Source: Halictus rubicundus
Lineage: Eukaryota; Arthropoda; Insecta; Hymenoptera; Halictidae
Assembly (NCBI RefSeq): GCF_050948215.1
Contig: NC_135164.1
Coordinates: 2,175,116-2,239,115 of the forward strand
Direction: 5' to 3'
Length of the DNA stretch: 64,000 bases
The notes under the pieces are model-generated. The model made no database searches, was not told the DNA's origin, and saw nothing but the letters and a program-made list of their open reading frames with translations. Made by a program: the position numbers and the translations under genes. Shown here one piece after another: positions 1 to 10,859 of the stretch (its first letter is position 1; each line of letters begins with the position of its first letter).

Positions 1-53
1 ATTAATAATATAAATAGACAATGATAAAACATAATTAAAAAAAAATGCATTAG

Positions 54-118
54 TCGGCAAGATTTGAACCCTGGTCGTTCGGCTGAAAACTTGGTATGCT
101 ACCGTCGTGCCACACCGA
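54..118 (-). repeat. tRNA-like (Pol III promoter-like) sequence, degraded
   Basis: Read on the minus strand this stretch has an A-box-like TGGCACGACGG and a B-box-like GGGTTCAAATC at tRNA spacing. The outer bases TCGG and CCGA can pair as part of an acceptor stem. The anticodon and T stems pair poorly, so it is more likely a tRNA pseudogene or SINE head than a working tRNA. It adjoins a dispersed repeat (150-300). Confidence 0.35.
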
Positions 119-149
119 TTCTTGTAATCTAGGAAAAATACGGCATTAT

Positions 150-300
150 ATAAGAAACAATGAAACTTTAATCGTCAATATCTCGAAAACTATTGAGTAT
201 CTGCCCCTATAATGGTATATATTCGTGAACAGGAGAACGAGATCTATAAGTGTGCAAAATTTCAACAGAATCGGTGACCCGAAGGTCGTGGCCTCTCCTT
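150..300 (+). repeat. dispersed repeat, copy 1 of 3 in window
   Basis: This stretch recurs on the minus strand at 9186-9305 and on the plus strand at 9645-9737. All three share CAGGAGAACGAGAT or close variants and the segment around CTATTGAGTATCTGCC. It is non-coding, and its family is not recognised. Confidence 0.6.
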
Positions 301-1489
301 TTAGCCTTGGAATCAGGCCTCTGGAAGTTGCGAATGCGTTTGTTTGTACGGTCTGATTTGCAACCCAATGTCGATTGTTAGCATGCCATAAAACTCCAGA
401 TGTGAAACAGTAGGGATGTGCGGGCCGGCTCGTGAATCGGGCACTCGAATCGGGACACGTCGAGCGGTCCGAGCCTTTCGGACGGCCCATGACCCGACTT
501 CATCGAGCGCGTTCGAAAAGAATCGGGCAAGTTCGGGCGAGCGAGTTATCGCAATACCCAAGATTCAACTCTGCGTTCTTTTTGAAATAGATAATGGTAA
601 TAATAGTATTTCATTTGTAACTTATAACGTGATTTTCAATATATTTGATTTTTTTAATAACTACATTAGGTATATTCGGCAAGTATGTGCTTAACCTTTA
701 TTTGTATTAATATTTGAAATAATGCACGATTCACGTGAAAAACTTAAAAGACAATATTTCCGGCATTCTGACGAATTTGTTTCGAATGAACTTACATATA
801 AATCGATAATATCATTAACTCCTTACGGAGTTACATACACATAGAAGGTATATAAATATGGTAAATTATCATAATTTTTTGGAGGGTCATGTTATTATTA
901 ACTTCTATATGGCTTGCTTAATATCGTGTTATTTAACTTACTGAACTATCATTAACCTTACGTAAATTGTGCAACGCCTACTGACTCCGTGAATTCATTT
1001 TCTCACGTAAGCCTCGCAGGATACTGCACAAAGATCCCTTGTTCAAGGATCTTTCCCCGAAACTTGTATAGCCTTTCTCCTGAGTGTCTGCCTGCAATGT
1101 GTGAATTGTCATTGAGTGGAGTACGGCTGGTCTGTCTTCCCGCTTCTAGACCCGTACCCAAGCCCGTAACGAATTCTTAGGGCCAAGCATGCCAATAAAT
1201 AACTAAAAAATGACAGTGTCCCACTCGATCGTAACACAGATCCAGACGTGATGTCTAGACAATTCTAGAAAAATATAATATTAAGTTCCCTACATTTCAA
1301 TTTAAATAAGATAAGCTAATTTTTAAAGTAAGTGAAATTACAATCAAAGTAAATACTTTTGTCTACACGTACAACTCCACACAATCAAATTGTACAAAAA
1401 TTTTAACAGCTAACAGCTTACAGATGACAAAAATTATTTGAAGCGTTTGAATAGCAATACAGATAAAACCAATGAATACAGATCAAATT
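301..1489. other. no gene seen (AT-rich, unassigned)
   Basis: Only short frames without coding character occur here. 416-560 is moderately GC-rich and may be an old repeat. Nothing else can be assigned. Confidence 0.5.
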
Positions 1490-1720
1490 ATATCGTGTTT
1501 AGTGTCATTTTAATCAGAAAAAAACTCCACAAATAGGTTGATGGAAGTCCTATAAAAAAATAATGAAAAATAAAGAAGTTTTGTAGTTTGATTGGTAGTA
1601 GTTTCACACCGATATACCTGTTCTCGCCTCGGACGCGCGGCTGCCGTTTATTGCACCGCTGGGCGACCGAGGTGGCACAAGCTTCTGGGCCTGGGCCGAC
1701 GGGGCTCGAAGCCGCTTATT
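1490..1720 (+). repeat. half copy of the 34.3-kb TIR element
   Basis: The segment with AATAAAGAAGTTTTG, then a GATTGG/GATTAG variant, then TCACACCGATAT matches the right half of the element at 34303-34795 and the piece at 37680-37935. Only one terminal half is present. Confidence 0.5.
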
Positions 1721-1734
1721 CAAGCTGACGAAAA

Positions 1735-1941
1735 TTATTCGAAATTCGGAAGAATAAAGGTCTCTTCATACTTGCCGGGACCGGAGGGTTTTACGTACGG
1801 ACTATAGGTCCAAATGCCGTGTTGCCGATAATCACTGTCCAACAAAATTAAACTTTTTTCGAGTTTTGCAATACCTGTTGGGTGATTCTTATACACTTTG
1901 TCATCCCAAAACCGAATCTGAAAGTAGAATTGCTCCATCAC
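1735..1941 (-). pseudogene. unrecognised 68-residue protein-like frame at a palindrome edge
   Basis: The minus strand encodes a 68-residue frame of balanced composition with an aromatic-rich start (QFYFQIRFWDD) and an ending with YSPYVKPSGPGKYEE. It looks more protein-like than the neighbouring frames. Its first half lies inside the left arm of the 1834-3720 palindrome and recurs, degenerating, in the right arm at about 3620-3715. Its second half lies outside the palindrome. I do not recognise the family. It may be the end of a gene carried or captured by a transposon. Confidence 0.3.
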
Positions 1942-3720
1942 GCAACGTTTTCGAAAAATTTTGGTTTTTGTAAAAATGCCCGATTTTGATACGAAACGAC
2001 GTGTTACGCAAAAACTAAATACGCGAGAAAGTTCAAATTTGAGTCAAGAGATAGAGGGGACTCTCCTCTACATATTCATATAGTCAATTATATTTTTATG
2101 TACTTCCTAATAGTTGTAAATGGTTGTTAAAGTTTGAAAATGTGCCGACGCGGGTACTTTGTACGCTCTATTTTTGTATTTATGTGAAAAATCCTTTATC
2201 TAGCAGGAATTTACTATACAGGAATGCATTCTACAGACATTTCTGGTAAATAAACCATTCACGAAAAGTATTTGGTTCCCTTAATGTACGAGAAGGATCA
2301 GAAAATGTTAATTGACAGCGTGTGCGCGACGCGTTCGCGCCAGACGGCCATTGCAGCCTTTTCGCGACTCGCCAGGGCCGTCGCTATGCGTAGTCGACGT
2401 TGGTACCACTCAAGTATGTCTTTGCTTACTATGCTTAATTAAATACATTTTTTTTTGTCTTTTTGGGTGCCAATCATTAAAAAAGATTATAAAAATACGA
2501 GTTATATTCACACTTCATTGTGGAAATGCTTAATAAAGAAAATTGACCGCAGCAATGCGGTGACTGGAAAAATTTATTTTCAGTAATTGTTGTCTTATCT
2601 TTATAATTGTAATACCAATGGACATTCAAGATTCTTCCGATTAAAATAAGTCCAAACACTATGTAAATGGGACTATTTTTGTCGATTTTATTGATCGAAG
2701 TACATAATTAAGACATAGATCGCTCTATATTAAATCGATAAAATCTCGCGGAAGTGTATAAATCAGCCGGACTGTTTTTGTTATATTCATGACGAAATTA
2801 TTTTAATATCAAAACAAGGAATGCAATTCCAGCATTAATCTTTCATCAAGATATTTCAACAATGGAAAAACGTTACAAAGGAAAAGACTTATGTGCGGAT
2901 GCTTGCTGATAACTGCTGGACACTTATTATTGAAAATCGGGATACCAGGAACAAACGTCAAGCAAGGTGGAAACATGTTTAATTTGTTTACATCAGAAAT
3001 AGGTAAGTTTTTATATTCAATTTTCTTTATTAAGCATTTCCACAATGAAATGTGAATATAACTCGTATTTTTATAATCTTTTTTAATGATTGGCACCCAA
3101 AAAGACAAAAAAAAATGTATTTAATTAAGCATAGTAAGCAAAGACATACTTGAGTGGTACCAACGTCGACTACGCATAGCGACGGCCCTGGCGAGTCGCG
3201 AAAAGGCTGCAATGGCCGTCTGGCGCGAACGCGTCGCGCACACGCTGTCAATTAACATTTTCTGATCCTTCTCGTACATTAAGGGAACCAAATACTTTTC
3301 GTGAATGGTTTATTTACCAGAAATGTCTGTAGAATGCATTCCTGTATAGTAAATTCCTGCTAGATAAAGGATTTTTCACATAAATACAAAAATAGAGCGT
3401 ACAAAGTACCCGCGTCGGCACATTTTCAAACTTTAACAACCATTTACAACTATTAGGAAGTACATAAAAATATAATTGACTATATGAATATGTAGAGGAG
3501 AGTCCCCTCTATCTCTTGACTCAAATTTGAACTTTCTCGCGTATTTAGTTTTTGCGTAACACGTCGTTTCGTATCAAAATCGGGCATTTTTACAAAAACC
3601 AAAATTTTTCGAAAACGTTGCGTGATGGAGCAATTCTACTTTCAGATTCGGTTTTGGGATGACAAAGTGTATATGAATCACCCAACAGGTATTGCAAAAT
3701 TTTTTTGGTGTTGGACAGTA
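1834..3720. mobile_element. large fold-back element with ~700-bp inverted arms
   Basis: Left arm 1834-2546 and right arm 3017-3720 are near-identical reverse complements, separated by 470 bp of unique spacer. Two 73-residue frames (2312-2533 plus, 3030-3251 minus) differ by a single residue between arms, showing how little the arms have diverged. The frames themselves are probably incidental. The arms carry a GC-rich core around 2320-2410 and 3150-3245. No transposase domain is recognisable in the spacer. It is probably a non-autonomous long-TIR transposon or a head-to-head duplication. Confidence 0.75.
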
Positions 3721-3771
3721 TAATTTGTCGAAGATCGGATGCCTTCGTACCAGGCGTGGGACTATTCCCAC

Positions 3772-4293
3772 CGGCGCACAGTGGGCAATTTGGACAAAAT
3801 CGGATTCAAAATCAAGGAACTTTTGATAGAAATGAGGTAGAGCGATGAAATTTTTTTTAAATGAAAGCTGCAACTTTGTAGAATATGGGAAAAATAGAGG
3901 AATTGTGGTACGAACGTTTTTTAACCTCGAGAAAATTCGTTAAACGCGCACAAATTCAAGAAAATTTTAGTTTTTCCAATACCACGCGCGGAAAAAAAAT
4001 TTTTTTTTAACATGCTATACATCATTTCCCATAGATTTTTTCACGCTGATTTCAAATCTGGTTTAAAAATTTGTCTACGACCTCAGGATTTTGCAAAAAA
4101 TAGATTTTTGTGACAAAAACTAATGAAGTCATTTTTTCGTTGAAATGATTGGATGGTAATAATCTCCCTATTTTTCCCATATTCTACAAAGTTACAGCTT
4201 TCATTTTAAAAAAATTTCATCGCTCTACCTCATTCCTATCGAAAGTTCCTTGATTTTGAATCCGATTTTGTCCAAATTGCCCACTGTGCGCCG
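3772..4293. mobile_element. MITE with ~130-bp TIRs
   Basis: The ends CGGCGCACAGTGGGCAA and TTGCCCACTGTGCGCCG are reverse complements. Pairing continues for about 130 bp (3772-3901 against 4167-4293). There is no coding capacity. The superfamily is uncertain because the target duplication cannot be separated from the palindromic ends. Confidence 0.7.
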
Positions 4294-4411
4294 TTGAGCT
4301 CGACCCCGGCGAGCGGCTGATTATTACCAGATGGCCTTTCGAGACCGCGTTGACAGTTCCCTGCTGTGCGTGGCACAAAAAAAAAGGTTTCTCGGGGCTC
4401 TACAGCTCCTT

Positions 4412-4583
4412 AGGCCTCGTACAGACCTGAACATTTCGACGAACATTGCGCCGAACAGCGAACGAAACGTAAAGTCGACATTCATTTCGGCGCGATTTTG
4501 CGTTTCGGACGCTGTTCGGCGCGATGTTCGACGCGATGTTCGGCGCAATGTTTGTCGAAACGTTCAGGTTTGTACGAGGCCTT
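4412..4583. mobile_element. GTACAGACCTGAAC palindromic MITE, copy 1
   Basis: This short element is almost entirely self-complementary, running from GTACAGACCTGAACATTTCG to its reverse complement. Copies 2 and 3 are at 4645-4816 and 6732-6906. The consensus outer end is about TAAAGGCTCGTACAGACC. Protein-like frames rich in R, N and V here are by-products of the palindrome. Confidence 0.75.
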
Positions 4584-4644
4584 TGATGTATGTCGAAAAA
4601 CCGACAAGCGATGGATCGACCGCGCGCACGAACGCAAACGGGTG

Positions 4645-4816
4645 AGCCTCGCACAAACCTGAACATTTCGACGAACATTGCGCCGAACGCCGCGCCGAAC
4701 AGCAACCGAAACGCAAAATCGCGCCGTTCGGATCGCCGAAATGAATGTCGATTTTGCGTTTCGTTCGCTGTTCGGCGCAATGTTCGTCGAAATGTTCAGG
4801 TCTGTACGAGCCTTTA
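4645..4816. mobile_element. GTACAGACCTGAAC palindromic MITE, copy 2
   Basis: Same family as copy 1, lying about 60 bp downstream of it. The left end is diverged (GCACAAACC), while the right end keeps GGTCTGTACGAGCCTTTA. The copies differ inside in the number of CGCCGAAC-type units. Confidence 0.75.
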
Positions 4817-6183
4817 GGTAAACTATCAGTATCTCTCCTCTAGAACATTATCGAAATAGGAATCGTTACTGCCTCTTCGTGAAACAGCATCACACATCCT
4901 TATATATTAACGTAAATTATACATATATTGTAAAAACGAGAATAGTTGTTTTTTTTTAAGGAAGTATTCACGTTAGGAAGGGGATCATGCGTTGTGAATT
5001 CGATCATTTTTTGGGGACTATGTCTCGAATTTTGATGACATTCAAATGTGTTGTGGTCCAAGTGAAAGTGGAAGAAATCCGAAACAATACACCCAAAAGT
5101 GTCCGATATCGTGTGGAATGACTCAATCACATGATAACTTGTAGAATAGGAAGAATTAATTCCACATAAATTGCATCGTTTTGTCTTACGACACGAAAAA
5201 AATGTAAAACTTCTGAATTCTCGTCCATAATGACCTAAAAATGATTAGATGGAAGGTTCCCTGGCAGGAATGCGATGGCGTATCTATATCTTGTCCAATG
5301 TGACGAGACAGTAGACGTAAACATAGGCGCTCGAGTGCGACAGAGTTGAAGTTACCCTTACAAGACAATTAGCAAAGGACGCACGCTGGGTGCTTCACTG
5401 CCTTGGTCTCGTTGGACAGAGCATAGGTACGAATGCGCGGCCGATTGGATCAGAGTGCAAGGGACAGGCCTCGTTTCACACGTACTTTCGGCTACAGTCG
5501 AAATATTGGCTACAGCGGTCACACATACTATGTAGCGTGTGACGTCGAAGCCAAAATACTGGGACTGCGGGCGCGGCTGTGATGGGCATAGGCGGACCTA
5601 ACGATAGACTCCCCAAAAATGGTGGCACTATCCACTATCCTGCGATAAAATCCAAATATTTCTCATATTCTTCATATGAATTACTATTTTGAAAAACTAT
5701 TTTAAAAATCTATTGCATTGAATAAAGTATTTTCAAAGTTGCACGCATGCTTTAAAACAAATAAGATTATTTACTATTTCATTTTTGGGTTGGACAGGCC
5801 TGATTTATGATGTACACAGGCTTGCGATAGTAATCGAACGCCCTTTAAAACAGCATAACTTTTTTCTTTTAATTGGACCAAACGACATGACTTTTTCTTG
5901 AGCAATTAGAAAAATTGGTTTACCGAATGACGCGCGCAAAAAAAATTGGAGTAAACACAGTTGCTAGGAATTCTAAGAGCAAATGAAAAAGGCGAATTGG
6001 ACAGCTTCGATGACAATCGCTGTTCATTCAGGTATCTTCCTTGGGCCTGATTACCTTTACCATCCCTTGCGCTCGAGGCGCACCTTTACGGGACTGCTAG
6101 GTGTGACCGTGCAGGTTTTATGATTAAGGGTCGGCACGACATTTCAGAAACTCGGGGGTTTATGCTATTAAGGGGGCCGGCAG
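4817..6183. other. no gene seen
   Basis: AT-rich sequence with no recognisable coding region. The short frames lack codon bias or splice context. 5380-5620 and 6040-6180 are more GC-rich and may be old repeats. Confidence 0.5.
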
Positions 6184-6933
6184 GCATTTGGCCTTGACTG
6201 GCACGCTAAGTTACGCTGTGCCTTTTTTCTAGTCATTTTACGTCTTAAATAAGTAAGTAATCAATTAAAAATGCATACGTCTTTGCTACGTCTGTCCAGA
6301 GCCTTTTTTTCGATACGAACACTAAATCTCTCGAAATTAAGAGAATCTCTCTGCAATATACGTATATGAACTTGCAAGGGTCAAAATCTTGACAAATTGA
6401 CGCTTCAATATTGCAATGAGCAGTTTAACAGTGGTCACTTGTGTTTCCTAAAAGTCCAATCTACGTCTGTCCAGAGCCCAAATTGCGAATTTCTACCTCA
6501 TCGTGGAGTAATTTGTAATATTCGGCAGAAAACTCACTTTCTGAAGCAAGTATGACGTCACAAGATGGCTGCCGCAGAGAGATTTTCTTAATTTCGAGAG
6601 ATTTAGTGTTCGTATCGAAAAACAGGCTCTGGACAGACGTAGCAAAGACATGTACAAACACGGTGGTATGCATGTTTAATTGATTACTTATTTATTTTAG
6701 ACGTAAAATGTCTAGAAAAAAATGCACAGCGTAAAGCTGCGTACAGACCTGAACATTTCGACGAACATTGCGCCGAACAGCGAACGAAACGCAAAGTCGA
6801 CATTCATTTCGGCGCGATTTTGCGTTTCGGACGCTGTTCGGCGCGATGTTCGGCGCGCTGTTCGGCGCAATGTTCGTCGAAATGTTCAGGTCTGTACGCA
6901 GCTTTACATAGCGTGCCAGTCAAGGCCAAATGC
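6184..6933. mobile_element. TIR element carrying a nested MITE
   Basis: Left arm 6184-6354 and right arm 6574-6933 are reverse complements. They share GCATTTGGCCTTGACTGGC at the tips and TCGATACGAACACTAAATC inside. The right arm is interrupted by 6732-6906, copy 3 of the palindromic MITE, which is absent from the left arm. No transposase is encoded. Confidence 0.75.
6732..6906. mobile_element. GTACAGACCTGAAC palindromic MITE, copy 3 (nested)
   Basis: Full-length copy with ends AAGCTGCGTACAGACC and its reverse complement. It is inserted in the right arm of the 6184-6933 element. Comparison with the intact left arm gives an empty-site sequence around CAGCGTAA. The flanks fit duplication of a TA (or TTA/TAA) target. 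Confidence 0.75.
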
Positions 6934-6939
6934 GGCTGG

Positions 6940-7989
6940 GAACGAAAGATTCTAAAGGACGAGACATGCAATGTCTAAAACATTCTGATGGATTCCAATA
7001 TTATTTTCATGACATAAAAAAGAGACAATGTCAGCAATTCGACGACAAATGGGAGGAGGCAGCTTAATGGTTTGTGCCGGCATCGGTTATTTCGGTAAGA
7101 CAATCATCAAGTTCATCAATGGAAGAATGAATAGTGTCCAATACATGAATTTAATCGAAGAATAAATAAATAATCATGCAGAACGCTTCTCGGGACCTGA
7201 TTACATGTTTAAAATTGCTGGGCAGAACTTGTTCGCGGCGTATACGCGAATGGAAAGCAGTATCAACACGTATAAGAATTGAAAAATTGCAATTGTACGC
7301 GAATGGGATACGTTAAGTCAAAATTATATCCAAAAACTATATAAATCGATACCAAATCGTACAGTAGGAGTAATGGAAAATAAAGGGGGAAGTACCCATT
7401 ATAACATAAGTATATATGTTTGATAAGTAATTAGCGTTAGTTAAAATTTATGTTCATTATTATTAATTATTTTCTTATTGTACATGTGCTATCATTTCTT
7501 TTATTAAAATAAAACAATTTTTTTTTTGTTACACACTAAACCTTATAATATTTTTAATTATTTTCAACGACCCGCATATTCTGAGCTCATAATGTTTTGA
7601 TATTATACGTCACAAACGTACAACTTTACATGCGTCATTGAGAAATTAAAGATAGCACACCTGGGCTATCTTTTTGGCGAGGAGTACATTTCTTTCGCGA
7701 TTCCGAACAATTCATAACGTAAAGAGCGATAGAAAGTTTCGTTACGATGACGCGTTTTCAACAATTTATATGATTAACTGTGTGCAAAAATTTCACGAAG
7801 GGCCGCTGGAGACTCGCTGGGCACCCCGATGCAGGTAGGTCCACTGTTCTTTAGCCCAATACAATTTAGTACCGTATTTCCTACCCCCACCCAAAGGTTT
7901 GTTACGAGGTTACCTGGGACGAGAAATTCGTCGGGAAAATCAGTTGTAGTTCCGACCTGCAAGGATTTTGACATTGAGTTCCGAGCACC
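6940..7989. other. upstream region of the MADF gene; no gene seen
   Basis: AT-rich non-coding sequence up to about 7770. The last 200 bp before 7990 are less AT-rich and presumably contain the 5' UTR and promoter of the MADF gene. No clear core-promoter motif was identified. Confidence 0.4.
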
Positions 7990-8999
7990 ATGCAAGACGA
8001 ACGCCTAATCGAATGCGTGAGGAGTCGGGAGTTTTTATACAATTTGAGTCACCCCAAATACGCGGATGCCAAGTACAAGGCCATAGCATGGAAGGAGATA
8101 GGCGACGAGCTGAATCAACCAGGTTAGTAATCACTGTATTTTAATAACTCCTTAGTTAACAGTCAAACCTGTTTTTGTGCAGCCCTTTCCTATGCCATTT
8201 TTTCATGCGGTCTATGAATACCAACGGTATTGGAATTATAACACCCTTTTTATAGCTATTTATGACGTTTCTGAATATTTTTTTGTGCGGTTTCGTTTAC
8301 GAGGTCCCTATCTACAAAAATAGGTTTGACTGTACATGTGGTGTACGTACGAGCCCCTTGACGCACATTGACGAAAGGTTAACTGCAAAATATGTTTGTT
8401 GTAGCGACGGCGTGTGAGAAATGCTGGCAAAATATCCGGAATAAATTCCGGAAGTACCGGGCGAAAGAAAACGCGGTGCGAAGTGGGCAGGCGGCGGACA
8501 CTGACCATCAGCGGAAGTATAGGCACTGGGATGCCCTCCAATTCCTGTTGCCGCATTTTCACGAAAGGGAACTGTTCTCCAGCATTGAGGCTTTTCAGAG
8601 GTGAGAAATATTTCATGAATATTTGACAAATATTTCAAATTGTATTTTACATTTTAAATTTTATTTTACAGCTTTGAAAATCGCCTCGAAGAGGGACATG
8701 CACACTGCGAACGGGACATGCAGCCGCAGGTCCACAACAAAAGTCGAAGCCAAAACGAGGAACAAAGACAGATGTTGTTGAAGGTGGTGGCCGATTGTAA
8801 AGAATTATTACAAAGCATGGCGAGGAGCAGGACGGAGGCACCGCCCGCAAATCTGACATCCCTCCAGCAATTTTTGATGGGGATAGCGGTTTCTGCATCA
8901 GATTTATCCAAAAGGCACCAATCCCAGTTAAAGAGGGACATCGGGGTGCTGCTGGCAGAGTATGAACTGAAGGAGTGCGACGAGGCAGGGGAAGCTTAA
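7990..8999 (+). CDS. MADF-BESS domain protein, three exons
   Basis: Coding exons 7990-8122, 8405-8600 and 8672-8999 join in frame through GT-AG introns (gttagt..tag, gtgaga..cag) into a 218-residue protein. Residues about 6-95 form a MADF domain, a Myb/SANT-like DNA-binding fold. The first half contains LIECVRSREFLYNLSHPKYA and AWKEIGDELNQP, and the second exon contains CEKCWQNIRNKFRKYR. Residues about 174-208 (LQQFLMGIA ... VLLAEYE) resemble a BESS protein-interaction motif. This pairing is typical of insect nuclear transcription regulators of the Adf-1 type, and MADF proteins also occur as partners of PIF/Harbinger transposases. No such transposase is visible nearby. AATAAA lies about 110 bp after the stop. 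The start is the first ATG giving a full MADF N-terminus. The gene is intact but sits alone among transposons, so a host gene or a recently captured transposon gene are both possible. Confidence 0.8.
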
Positions 9000-9000
9000 T

Positions 9001-9105
9001 TAGATTAAGTTAGATTAGAGTAAACTAAGATAGATTAAGTTAGATTAAATTAGGGTAAGCCAGACTAAGTTAGAGTAAGATAGGTTGTTATATTAAGATA
9101 GATTT
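9001..9105 (+). repeat. degenerate TTAGATTAAG-type minisatellite
   Basis: Imperfect reiteration of TTAGATTAAGTTAGA units directly after the MADF stop codon, so it would form the proximal 3' UTR. A second tract of the same type is at 9735-9970. Confidence 0.6.
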
Positions 9106-9185
9106 TTCAATAAATTGTTATTTAAAAAATGTTTCTACTTTTGGGCTCCTTTTCCTTCCTTTAATCATTAAGTAGACTAACAATG

Positions 9186-9305
9186 AGAGGCCACGGCCGA
9201 TTCTGTTTAAACTTTGCACATTTACATATCCCGTTCTCCTGTTCACGAACACATATATGAGTATACGGGCAGATCCTCAATTTATTAAGTTTCATCATTG
9301 TATAT
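9186..9305 (-). repeat. dispersed repeat, copy 2 (inverted)
   Basis: Reverse-complement homologue of 150-300. It contains CCCGTTCTCCTGTTCACGAA and GAGGCCACGGCCGATTCTG. Confidence 0.6.
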
Positions 9306-9644
9306 TCAAATTATTCATTTCAATCGATTAAATTTCACACATAAAATTGCATTTTGAATTATAAATCACATGTATTTATTTACTGACAACAGGACTATTT
9401 ACCATTATTATATATTATTATTTATACATTGAATATACATATTAAATTTTCAGAAGTCTTTATAAATATCCTGTGTTAATTTTCCGGATTTCGAACAAGT
9501 TACTATAACGTTTGTGTGATGCGACGTAAGTTCATCTACCTTTTTTTTTTTTTTGAACAAGTGCGGTCTTTTCTCGCTCATATGTTAGTGTCCTTTCGAT
9601 CATTGATTGATACTGCCATCCTGTCTGATCCGTGTGGCATAACA

Positions 9645-9737
9645 CGGGGAATAATAAACCTGTAATCGTCAACATATCGAAAACTATTGAGTATCTGCCT
9701 CTATAATGGTATATATTCGTGAACAGGAGAACGAGAT
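9645..9737 (+). repeat. dispersed repeat, copy 3
   Basis: Nearly identical to 165-243 (CTATTGAGTATCTGCC, then CAGGAGAACGAGAT). With the inverted copy at 9186-9305 it brackets about 340 bp of unassigned AT-rich DNA. Confidence 0.65.
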
Positions 9738-9970
9738 TAGAACGAGTTGGATTGAGGTAGATTACATTAGACTAACAATAAGATAGGTTAAGTTAGAGTG
9801 AGATAGATTGTTAGATTAAGATAGAATAACTTAGATTAACTTGGATTATATTTTACATGAATAAATTATGTTATTTAAAAATTTTTTTTATTTTTCAAAT
9901 CCTTTCTTCCTCCAACCATTAAGTAGACTAAGTTAGATTAAGTTGGACTAGGATAGATAAAATAAGAGTA
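9738..9970 (+). repeat. second TTAGATTAAG-type minisatellite tract
   Basis: Variants such as TAGATTACATTAGAC, TAAGTTAGAGTGAGATAG and TTAGATTAAG recur over about 230 bp, echoing 9001-9105. Confidence 0.55.
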
Positions 9971-10009
9971 GGTTGGTTTTAAGAATTTTTTATTTTTCAT
10001 ATTTTTAAC

Positions 10010-10145
10010 TTATATTAACAACAACAATTACACCTAACACCTTCTACCTCTTACACCTAACGCTTATACCTAACGCTTATATCTACTTATACCTACTTAC
10101 ACCTACTTATACCTAACACTTATATCTACGTAGGCTACCTATCGT
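10010..10145 (+). repeat. minisatellite of CTTATACCTAACG-type units
   Basis: About ten imperfect units such as TTACACCTAACGC, TTATACCTAACGC and TTATACCTACT. The recurrent ACCTAA is reminiscent of the complement of the insect telomeric TTAGG unit, but the periodicity is not that of a telomere. Confidence 0.6.
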
Positions 10146-10858
10146 AGCCTCCGAATAACAGTAAAGATAAAAAATGAAAATTTAATTTGAAGCTTTTTAT
10201 GAATGCATTCATAAAACTTCAGATGTGACACAGAACACAGGTAAAGGACTGAAATGTGGAAACATTTTTGTTTTTTCAATGATTGTCGCAAAAAATTGTT
10301 CTTCTTTAAATATGATGGTACTATGTTATTGAGTTGTAAAAGAGTGTTAAACAGAGTTCAATGCAGCCCATAAAAAATGAGTAGAACGGTGAAATAAAGA
10401 GTAAACTAGAATGTTTTCGAGTAAAATTATTTAAAAATAGTTCTAATATGTTTTCAAAGTCATCTAGTAAAAATCTTATGGTGCTGAGGTGGAAAAATAT
10501 TCATTCATGAAAGAAAAATTTTTTTAATTAATAATAACAGTAGCTAAATATATGAAAAAATTTAAGTTAGTGTTGATGACAATAGCTCATTATTAAATTA
10601 ATATTCAGGATCGTCGCTTTTAAACTTCGATATGAAATCTGTATTTGTTCGAATATTTCCGGGTTTTTCATTTTTTACAACTAGAGTTTGCAATTACAAA
10701 ATTGGAAAAAAAATAAAATACGTATCATTACAATTAATATTATACTTAATTTATATTAATTAGAGATTTTGTAACAATTGTTTTATTTCATGTAAAACAA
10801 TTAAGCTGTACGTTCTAATCCTGGTTAAAAAAATAAAGTGCGTTCGGTTTTATACTAA
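10146..10858. other. no gene seen (AT-rich)
   Basis: Non-coding AT-rich sequence without inverted repeats or convincing frames. Confidence 0.5.
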
Positions 10859-10859
10859 A

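Noticed and set aside
2312..2533. 73-residue frame duplicated in both palindrome arms
   Set aside because: Its duplication follows from the inverted repeat. The sequence has no recognisable domain and ends in poly-T-derived Phe/Leu residues.
4324..4817. Overlapping R/N/V-rich frames on both strands
   Set aside because: They are produced by the palindromic MITE cores and repeat in every copy on both strands.
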